DNA from: DSWT01 sp049975385
GTDB lineage: Bacteria > Chloroflexota > Anaerolineae > B4-G1 > SLSP01
DNA: 64,000 nt
Reading direction: 5' to 3'
Assembly: GCA_049975385.1 (NCBI GenBank)
Contig: JBNGDO010000003.1
Span: 1 to 64,000 of the forward strand
Part shown: positions 58,264 through 64,000 of the stretch, in pieces
Numbering within the stretch: the first letter of the stretch is position 1
Layout of the letters: every line of letters starts with the position of its first letter
The notes under the pieces: generated by a model
Told to the model about the DNA's origin: nothing
The model's database searches: none
What the model saw: the letters and a program-made list of their open reading frames with translations, nothing else
Translations under genes and position numbers: made by a program

Positions 58264-59541
58264 TTATGGTTCCCAGACAGTCACAAAGTTAGGGTCGACG
58301 CGGTTGTTGACCGATGCAATGGCGACATCTTCGTGGATCAAGCCCATCCAATAGTAGAGCGGATTGCGCACGGGTACCTCAACCACTTTCACACATCCGG
58401 TGACTTGTGAGCGTTCATGAGGGGGCAGATACCAGTTCTCGCCAATCTGTACGAGATCAACGCCTGGTTGCCCGATACCCCAGCGGAAGGGGTAGTTACG
58501 CAGACTCGTATCGAAGTCCATAGCGACGCGGAAAACACCGGATTCTTCCGAATAACCCAGCGTGTTGAAGTTTTGATCGCTGCGATAGGTCGTATCAGGC
58601 CACGGCCCGGTTGTGCGAAGATAGGTTGTGCTATCGTTTTCGACAGTGAGTGTGAAGCACAAGGTCTCAGAGATAACGAGCGAAGTGGCTGAATACTCAA
58701 CTTCTGCGTTGAGAATGTAGGCTCTTGGCAGTCCTGCATTGACGATTTCGAGGGTCTCGCTGACGATGATGCGCTGGCCCATCTTATCCTGTGTTTCAGC
58801 AAAGACAGTGTACACGCCATCGGCCGGCGGTTCAGCTCCCGCGTCGATACCACCGTCGTAGTCATAGGTGTGCCAGCCCTTGGCATTAAGCTGGGTGACT
58901 TGTTCGTCCTCCGGGATGGCGTGGGGCGTACCATCAGCGCCTTCGAGGTAGACGCGCAACTCCTCTACATCTTTGTCTAGCGTCAGATTGATGCGCACGC
59001 GATCGTCAATGCCGTCCTGGTTGGGAGAGAAGGTTTTAGGCGAGACGGAGAAGCCGTGGATACCTGGTAGCGAGGTGTCGGCATCCTGAATGGTCAATGT
59101 CCCTGTTGCGGCTGCAACTTCGCCATCATCGGTCTCCGCTCGAATTTCCCAGGTATATACGCCATCAGGCAGCATACGTTTGACGATGGTGAAGTCATAT
59201 GCACTTTCTCCGGGCAGTGTGAAACTGTCCACTACGCCACCAAAGTAGACGGTGTACGGTTTATCGTTCAAACTCAAAGGACGTGGGGGGCGAAAGGTGT
59301 ATGTTTGTCCGTGTGTGTCGAACAAGATGATGCTGACGGTGGCGTTTCGATTGAGCGTAAACGTGATTTTAGTCAAATCTGTCTGTCCGTCGGCGTTGGG
59401 CGTGATAGCATCTGGTGTGAAGGAAACTTTCTCGAGCAGCGGTTTTTGCCCACAGGCACTAAGCATCACTAGGGTAAGTAAGGCAACCCACGCGAGATGT
59501 GTACACACACAATGTGCATACATGCGATGTTTCATTTTCAT
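58264..59541 (-). CDS. Lipoprotein with FlgD-like Ig repeats
   Basis: 425 residues. A lipoprotein signal with lipobox LSAC near residue 30 is followed by two FlgD/gliding-type Ig domains recognisable from SFTPDAITPNADGQTD and SPKTFSPNQDGIDDR, each with an NxDGxxD calcium-like loop. Between and after them come beta strands (DGVYTWEIRAETDDG, DGVYTVFAETQD), then a C-terminal domain with NFNTLGYSEESG. It is probably a surface-anchored adhesion or scaffold protein. Divergent from the GH3-like gene, with its own promoter. Confidence 0.85.
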   Translation of the reverse strand: MKMKHRMYAHCVCTHLAWVALLTLVMLSACGQKPLLEKVSFTPDAITPNADGQTDLTKITFTLNRNATVSIILFDTHGQTYTFRPPRPLSLNDKPYTVYFGGVVDSFTLPGESAYDFTIVKRMLPDGVYTWEIRAETDDGEVAAATGTLTIQDADTSLPGIHGFSVSPKTFSPNQDGIDDRVRINLTLDKDVEELRVYLEGADGTPHAIPEDEQVTQLNAKGWHTYDYDGGIDAGAEPPADGVYTVFAETQDKMGQRIIVSETLEIVNAGLPRAYILNAEVEYSATSLVISETLCFTLTVENDSTTYLRTTGPWPDTTYRSDQNFNTLGYSEESGVFRVAMDFDTSLRNYPFRWGIGQPGVDLVQIGENWYLPPHERSQVTGCVKVVEVPVRNPLYYWMGLIHEDVAIASVNNRVDPNFVTVWEP

Positions 59542-59567
59542 TGTTGACTGCCTCCTGATAACCTAAA

Positions 59568-59595
59568 AGTGTACCAGGGCTTGAACGGTAGTCAA
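59568..59595 (-). promoter_or_regulatory. Promoter of the FlgD-like lipoprotein operon
   Basis: Minus strand: TTGACT (59590-59595), 16-base spacer, TACACT (59568-59573), 26 bases before the ATG. It probably also drives the two GT2 genes. Confidence 0.65.
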
Positions 59596-59617
59596 GTCTA
59601 CGAACATTTTTGATTGC

Positions 59618-59646
59618 TTGCCTAACTGGCCTCTCTGCGTTACAAT
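59618..59646 (+). promoter_or_regulatory. Promoter of the GH3-like gene
   Basis: TTGCCT (59618-59623), 17-base spacer, TACAAT (59641-59646). The predicted start near 59653 lies at the Shine-Dalgarno GGAGGAG, giving a very short 5' leader. Confidence 0.6.
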
Positions 59647-59662
59647 AGCGATGGAGGAGAAA

Positions 59663-62524
59663 ATGCGCACCCGTTTGTTGTTTCACGGGGTTTTGGCATT
59701 GTTTCTGTTGCTTTCGGTTGTCCCACCGATGCAGCCGCATGTGCGGGCGCAAGAAACAATGCCTGACCCTGTGCTAGAGTTAATGGATCAGATGTCCGCC
59801 GAAGCCAAAGTCGGCCAGTTGGTGCTGGTCGCTTTTCCGGGCGTTGACGTCAGCGATGATTCTGAGATTGTTGCTTTGATCCGCGATTATAACATCGGCG
59901 GAGTCCTTCTGCGTCCCCAGAACGGTAATTTTGGTACGTCATTGGTTGCACCCTCAGAGGTTGTTTCGATTACGAATCGTTTGCAACAGATTGTTTGGGA
60001 TGTCTCGCAAGCTGAACCGGAACTACCGCCGGGAGCGGTAGAGGCTGCTAACCCGCCGGCCTACATTCCATTGTCTGTGGCAGTTAGCGCTAGCCTTGAT
60101 GGCATCCCCGTCACCTCTTTTATCTCCGATACCACCTTGATGCCCTCGCCGATGGCACTCGGTGCAACGTGGGATCCATCTTTGGTCGAATTGGCGGGTA
60201 GTGTTTTTGGAGCAGAGCTTGCGGCACTTGGTGTCAATCTTTTCCTTGGCCCTAATCTAGATGTGTCGTATACTCCTCGGCCCGGTGATGTTTCCGATTT
60301 GGGCGTGAATACTTTTGGTGGTGATCCTTTCTGGGTGGGTGAGTTAGGTAAGGCTTATATCCAGGGATTGCATCATGGCAGTGAGGGGCGTTTACTGGTC
60401 GTACCGCGTCATCTGCCAGGACTAGGCGGGGCTGATCGTTCGCTTGAGGATGAAGTCCCCACAGTACAGAAGACTTTGGAACAACTCCGTCAGATTGAGT
60501 TAGCGCCCTTTTTCGCTGTTGCAGAGGGTGTGATAGGGGATGAAAATGTGGCTGATGGTTTTCTTGTCACGCATATCCGCTATCGTGGTTTTCAGGGCAA
60601 TATTCGTCAGGCTACACGCCCCATTAGTCTGGATGCCCAGGCGCTGCAATCGGTGATGAGCTCGCCTGAGTTTACACCGTGGCGCCAGGCCGGTGGGGTA
60701 TTGGTTTCGGACAATCTGGGATTGAAGTCCATTCATTATTCTTACGACCCGCGTGGGCTATCATTTAACGCGCGCCGCGTAGCGCAGGATGCATTGGTTG
60801 CCGGCAATGATGTTCTGATGCTCAATCGTTTTGCTGCTGATAGCGAGAATTGGAGTGCGCATTTCAGGAATGTGCGCGATACCTTGAGCTATCTCGCCTC
60901 GCGCTACGAAAACGAGACAGCCTTTCGTGCACTCGTGGACAGTGCCGTTTATCGAATATTGAGTGGAAAAATGCGCGCTTACCAAGATGATTTTTCCTGG
61001 GAAACGGTGCGACTCGAGACGGATGGACTTGCAGCTTTCGAGGAAGAGCCTTCTGTGGGTGATGAGGTGGCAATTAATGCGTTGACCCGCATTGTGCCAT
61101 TATCCTCCGATGTGACCGCGCCGGCATTTCAGGAAGGTGATTCCGTCGTTATTTTTACGCAGGAGCGTTATGCGCAACCTTACGTTGATTATCAGGCATT
61201 TCCGCTGTTACAGGCAAATGCACTGCGGGAGGCTGTGCTGCGGCTCTATGGTCCCAACGGGACAGGCATCATCTCTGCAGGGGCAGTGCAATTCTTTACA
61301 TTTCAGCAGTTGCAGAATGCGCTGACCGTCGAGCCAGAGGAGACATTGGTAGAGGGTCCACCGTCTATCTCTACAGTCATTTTAAATGCGGTTGAGGATG
61401 CGCATTGGGTTGTGTTTGTAGCAACAGGATTGCAGTTCAGTGATCCGAGCAGCTATGCCTTGAAGTCTTTTTTGTCCAAGTATGCCAATGCTGTGACTGG
61501 CAACATTGTGGTCGTCGCATTTGGTCCACCCTATGAACTAGACAGCACTGAGGTTAGTAAATTAAATTTCTTCTATGCGTTGTATTCAACGGGCGAGGCT
61601 TTTGTAGATGCGGGGGCACGCGCGCTATTTGGTGATCTGGTAGCTTCTGGAGCTTCGCCTGTGGATATTTCGGCCTTGAACTACTCTATTGCACAACAGA
61701 CAATGCCATCTCCCGATCAACTGATCTTATTGGACATTGTCGATGTGACCGGTGAGGTTCTTACAGAAACTGAGCGTTCGGAAATCCTCAAAGGGGGCGT
61801 TCTCAACCTGCGCACGGATATGATCGTTGATCATAATGGTCGTCCAGTGCCAGATGGGACACCGGTGCAGTTTGTGCTCACGTATCCGCAAGAGGATATT
61901 GAGCGCGTCGTTGTTGCCGAGACTAACAGTGGTGTTGCGACAACATCCATTGTTTTAGACCGTGAGGGGCAGCTAGACATCACCGCGCAGTCTGAACCGG
62001 CGCTTTCTTCAGTGCGCTTGCAGCTCACGATACGTGCCGAGGGGCCTATCGAAATCACGCAAATTGCATCCACGCCGACGTCAACCCCTACATCTACGCC
62101 GACACCAACGCCCACGCCCACACCTACACCTACACTTACGCCGACGCCGACGCCGGAAAGGACTCAGGAACTCCCGGATCCACTCTATCTGCCGGTGGTG
62201 CAAGGCGCTATGTTGCTGCGATGGGGGATCGGCGGGGCGCTATTTGTTGCCTTTGTGGGTTTTCTTTGGGCTACACAACGCAAACTCGGCATTCTTGTAG
62301 CTATACGCGTTGCTTTGATTGGGTTGATTGCCGGGCTATTTGGATATGTGGTTATGATCGCTTTGGGCCGTTTTTGGCTGTCAGGTTGGCTGTATCGTAT
62401 CGTGGGGCGTGAGTATGTGGCCGTAGCTGTGACTGTGCTGGTTGGCGTTGTTGCTCTTGTGCCGGTAACTTTTTTTTATTTGGTGCAAAGACGTCGACAC
62501 CGCTACGTTGAAGAAGAGCGCTAA
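59663..62524 (+). CDS. Membrane-anchored GH3 (NagZ-like) protein, altered active site
   Basis: About 953 residues from ATG 59663 (GGAGGAG upstream) with a signal peptide. The GH3 barrel (about 30-400) shows MSAEAKVGQLVLVAFPG, GLHHGSEGRLLVVPRHLPG and the nucleophile strand GGVLVSDNLGLKS. The general-acid loop that in NagZ reads KHFPGHGDT..DSH is here RHLPGLGGADRSLEDE, without the His. A second GH3 domain, an Ig-like beta domain (DHNGRPVPDGTPV), a Thr/Pro linker, LYLPVVQ and three C-terminal membrane helices follow. It may bind or slowly cut peptidoglycan or other beta-glycans. Convergent overlap of 4 bases with the kinase gene. Confidence 0.85.
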   Translation: MRTRLLFHGVLALFLLLSVVPPMQPHVRAQETMPDPVLELMDQMSAEAKVGQLVLVAFPGVDVSDDSEIVALIRDYNIGGVLLRPQNGNFGTSLVAPSEVVSITNRLQQIVWDVSQAEPELPPGAVEAANPPAYIPLSVAVSASLDGIPVTSFISDTTLMPSPMALGATWDPSLVELAGSVFGAELAALGVNLFLGPNLDVSYTPRPGDVSDLGVNTFGGDPFWVGELGKAYIQGLHHGSEGRLLVVPRHLPGLGGADRSLEDEVPTVQKTLEQLRQIELAPFFAVAEGVIGDENVADGFLVTHIRYRGFQGNIRQATRPISLDAQALQSVMSSPEFTPWRQAGGVLVSDNLGLKSIHYSYDPRGLSFNARRVAQDALVAGNDVLMLNRFAADSENWSAHFRNVRDTLSYLASRYENETAFRALVDSAVYRILSGKMRAYQDDFSWETVRLETDGLAAFEEEPSVGDEVAINALTRIVPLSSDVTAPAFQEGDSVVIFTQERYAQPYVDYQAFPLLQANALREAVLRLYGPNGTGIISAGAVQFFTFQQLQNALTVEPEETLVEGPPSISTVILNAVEDAHWVVFVATGLQFSDPSSYALKSFLSKYANAVTGNIVVVAFGPPYELDSTEVSKLNFFYALYSTGEAFVDAGARALFGDLVASGASPVDISALNYSIAQQTMPSPDQLILLDIVDVTGEVLTETERSEILKGGVLNLRTDMIVDHNGRPVPDGTPVQFVLTYPQEDIERVVVAETNSGVATTSIVLDREGQLDITAQSEPALSSVRLQLTIRAEGPIEITQIASTPTSTPTSTPTPTPTPTPTPTLTPTPTPERTQELPDPLYLPVVQGAMLLRWGIGGALFVAFVGFLWATQRKLGILVAIRVALIGLIAGLFGYVVMIALGRFWLSGWLYRIVGREYVAVAVTVLVGVVALVPVTFFYLVQRRRHRYVEEER

Positions 62525-63501
62525 GGTGTGATAATCCATGCCAGGAGTATCAGCATTCCGGCGATTGTGAAAAGTGGGAGATTGGCGCGTAAGGCCCCAC
62601 GCCACTCGCGAATGCTGAGGAGCAATGGGGCAATCTGCACCGGCGCATTTGCTTGGTGTAACATTGTTTGGAAGGCGGTCATCGTCGCTGGACGCTTGTC
62701 AGGATGCAGCGCCAACGCGAGCAGGATGGCATGTTCGACGCCAGGGGAGATGGCAGAATTGATGGTGCGCGGAAACACCAGAGCTTCGGGCCGCAGGAAT
62801 CGTTCCCGTGCCGTCAGGGGCGAGCGACCAGTGAGTAGGTGGTAGAGCGTTGCACCTAGCGAGTAGATATCGCTGCGGACATCGGTGTGGCTGTCGTCGC
62901 CCCCATATTGCTCGAGCGGCGTGTAAGCTGCTGTCCCTTGCCCCTGAACGACGGTGACGGTGCGCGCTTCATCGCTTGTTAGAATTTTGACGAGCCCGAA
63001 ATCAACGAGTTTGATCAGCCCCGTGGGTGTTAGCTTGATGTTGGACGGTTTGATGTCTCGGTGTAAAATGGGTGGTGTCTGTTCGTGTAAGTATGCCAAC
63101 GCGCTGCACAGTTGATCAGCCCAGTCGAGTACTTGAGCTTCGTCAATGAAGTGATTTTCTTTGAGGGCATTGTCGATAAGTTCGCGCAGATCGTGACCAG
63201 GCACGAAATCCATAACCAGGTACTCGCGGCCGTCATGTGTGAAGTAGTCGGAGACCTTAGGGAGATTGGGATGATCCAGTCGTGCCAGCACGGAGGCTTC
63301 CTGGCGGAATTGTTCTTGTAGTTGCGTTAGCATTTCTGGTTCGATGTCGGGATCGGGAGCGATCTCCTTGACTGCGCAGATACGTCCGGGGAGTAAGGTG
63401 TCTTCGGCGCGATAGACTGCCCCCATGCCACCTTGCCCGATCGGTCCAGCAATTTTATAACGATCCTTCAACATCGTTTGTGGTTCCAGTAACCTGACCA
63501 T
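62521..63501 (-). CDS. Ser/Thr protein kinase with C-terminal membrane helix
   Basis: 326 residues. A complete Hanks-type kinase: glycine loop GQGGMGAVY, ATP Lys in CAVKEI, catalytic loop HRDIKPSN, DFG, and a TAAYTPLEQYGG substrate segment. The short tail ends in a single membrane helix (LPLFTIAGMLILLAWIITP) with almost nothing outside, so it has no sensor domain. Its neighbour encodes an FHA protein, which reads phosphothreonine, so the two may form a signalling pair. TTGACA-16-TATCAT lies just upstream. Confidence 0.93.
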   Translation of the reverse strand: MVRLLEPQTMLKDRYKIAGPIGQGGMGAVYRAEDTLLPGRICAVKEIAPDPDIEPEMLTQLQEQFRQEASVLARLDHPNLPKVSDYFTHDGREYLVMDFVPGHDLRELIDNALKENHFIDEAQVLDWADQLCSALAYLHEQTPPILHRDIKPSNIKLTPTGLIKLVDFGLVKILTSDEARTVTVVQGQGTAAYTPLEQYGGDDSHTDVRSDIYSLGATLYHLLTGRSPLTARERFLRPEALVFPRTINSAISPGVEHAILLALALHPDKRPATMTAFQTMLHQANAPVQIAPLLLSIREWRGALRANLPLFTIAGMLILLAWIITP

Positions 63502-63508
63502 ACTACTG

Positions 63509-63536
63509 ATGATAATCGCTTGGTGAAGGTTGTCAA
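63509..63536 (-). promoter_or_regulatory. Promoter of the Ser/Thr kinase gene
   Basis: Minus strand: TTGACA (63531-63536), 16-base spacer, TATCAT (63509-63514). The -10 box lies 7 bases upstream of the ATG, so the leader is minimal unless the true start is at an internal ATG (MLKDRYKIAG). Confidence 0.6.
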
Positions 63537-63557
63537 GTTGGAAATGGAGAATGTTTT

Positions 63558-64000
63558 ATGAATGAGCAAACCCAACCATTGTTGGTCATCTATAAAGGGG
63601 CACTGGCAGGTATGCGATGGCCGCTGAGTCGTGAACCCATTACGCTTGGGCGTGCCGCGGATTGTGATATCGTTTTGCCAGAACGCCAGATTTCCCGCTA
63701 TCACGTGCGCATCGAGTGGAATGCAGATGGTTATGTGCTGCGTGATTTGGGCAGCAAGAATGGCACTTTTGTCAATGGGGAGCGCGTGCGTGGGCAGCTT
63801 TACCGCCTGCGCGATGGTGATGAAATTTCCTTAGCGGCGACGCTGCAAATCGGTTTTGTGGCCGGCGAAGCCACACTACCACTGGATGAGGTTTTTCTGC
63901 CCGGGCGGTTAGTCGTTGATGAAGAAGCCCGGCGCGTTCGTTTGGGACGTGAGGAGTTAAACCCACCGCTTTCGCCGGCCCAATTTACGCTTTTGGCGAT
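63558..64000 (+). CDS. FHA-domain protein with winged-helix start, cut by window end
   Basis: ATG 63558 (GGAGA 7 bases upstream) opens a frame with no stop to 64000, so at least 147 residues. The FHA domain (about 15-100) has GRAADCDIVLPE, ISRYH (phosphothreonine-binding Arg/Ser and His) and LGSKNGTFVNGERV. From about residue 125 the sequence VDEEARRVRLGREELNPPLSPAQFTLLA matches the start of an OmpR-type winged-helix domain. It would be an FHA-regulated transcription factor, probably a target of the adjacent divergent kinase. Confidence 0.85.
   Translation, partial: MNEQTQPLLVIYKGALAGMRWPLSREPITLGRAADCDIVLPERQISRYHVRIEWNADGYVLRDLGSKNGTFVNGERVRGQLYRLRDGDEISLAATLQIGFVAGEATLPLDEVFLPGRLVVDEEARRVRLGREELNPPLSPAQFTLLA

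Noticed and set aside
62034..62160. Thr/Pro codon repeat in the GH3-like gene as a separate element
   Set aside because: It is an ordinary Thr-Pro linker of secreted proteins; similar tracts are in the genes at 53619 and 54725.

Overview
The window looks like chromosomal DNA of a member of the Chloroflexota, probably an Anaerolineae- or Caldilineae-type lineage. This is inferred from the gene set, because no rRNA is present. Supporting signs are F420 genes in a non-actinobacterial context, cytosolic GAF/PAS sensor kinases, a giant cyclase-ATPase-TPR regulator, secreted proteins with Thr-Pro linkers and YLPLV-like C-termini, a UPF0182 protein and a UxaE-type uronate pathway. There is no phage, transposase, plasmid or CRISPR signature. 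Promoters of the TTGACx-16/17-TATAAT type can be read in front of many transcription units.

Layout. 1-3.3 kb: a strong outward promoter at the left edge, a small lipoprotein, a DprA-like protein coupled to dtd, a DUF4160/DUF2442 pair with its own promoter, and acpS. 3.3-6 kb: an M16 peptidase pair. 6-9 kb: ugd and a divergent M20 amidohydrolase. 9-11.6 kb: F420 genes (npdG, cofE, an LLM oxidoreductase). 11.6-20 kb: a 1423-residue C25-like secreted peptidase and a 1366-residue cyclase/ATPase/TPR protein. 20-24.4 kb: GT4, GtrA and GT39 membrane-glycan genes around a decayed gene. 24.6 kb: tRNA-Ser(CGA). 24.8-29 kb: a sensor kinase and an 8-oxoguanine-deaminase-like enzyme. 29-32 kb: a secreted amidase. 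32.5-35 kb: a sensor kinase coupled to an HhH-GPD glycosylase-like protein. 35-39 kb: a GDP-deoxyhexose operon (reductase, coiled-coil protein, gmd, hexose phosphomutase). 39-45 kb: a uronate operon (GH5, uxaE, uxaC, SDR reductase). 45-47.6 kb: UPF0182. 47.7-52 kb: a heterodimeric ABC exporter behind an elaborate leader. 52-53.5 kb: an orphan Phd-type antitoxin and an M29 aminopeptidase. 53.6-59.5 kb: secreted or anchored glycan-related proteins and two GT2s. 59.6-64 kb: a membrane-anchored GH3-like protein, a Ser/Thr kinase and the start of an FHA-winged-helix protein.

The most interesting items are these. (1) The ABC exporter leader at 47.79-48.1 kb has a consensus promoter, a 15-codon ORF with a good Shine-Dalgarno that ends Pro-Pro-Gly-stop, a four-way-junction-like RNA, and a stem followed by T5 whose 3' arm can pair in two ways. 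(2) The small coiled-coil protein inside the GDP-sugar operon ends in an acidic tail closing with DDIPF, the tip that bacterial SSB uses to recruit partners. (3) A family of 'stuttering' short-word repeats sits in at least a dozen gaps, and copies of the same word supply the TAG stop codons of two unrelated genes. (4) A (GGWASI)8 tract lies at the PPC domain of the C25-like protein.

Several proteins are degenerate members of enzyme families (one M16 partner, the second cyclase domain, the DprA-like protein, the HhH-GPD protein and the GH3-like protein). These calls rest on reading motifs by eye, with no database search or folding calculation behind them.
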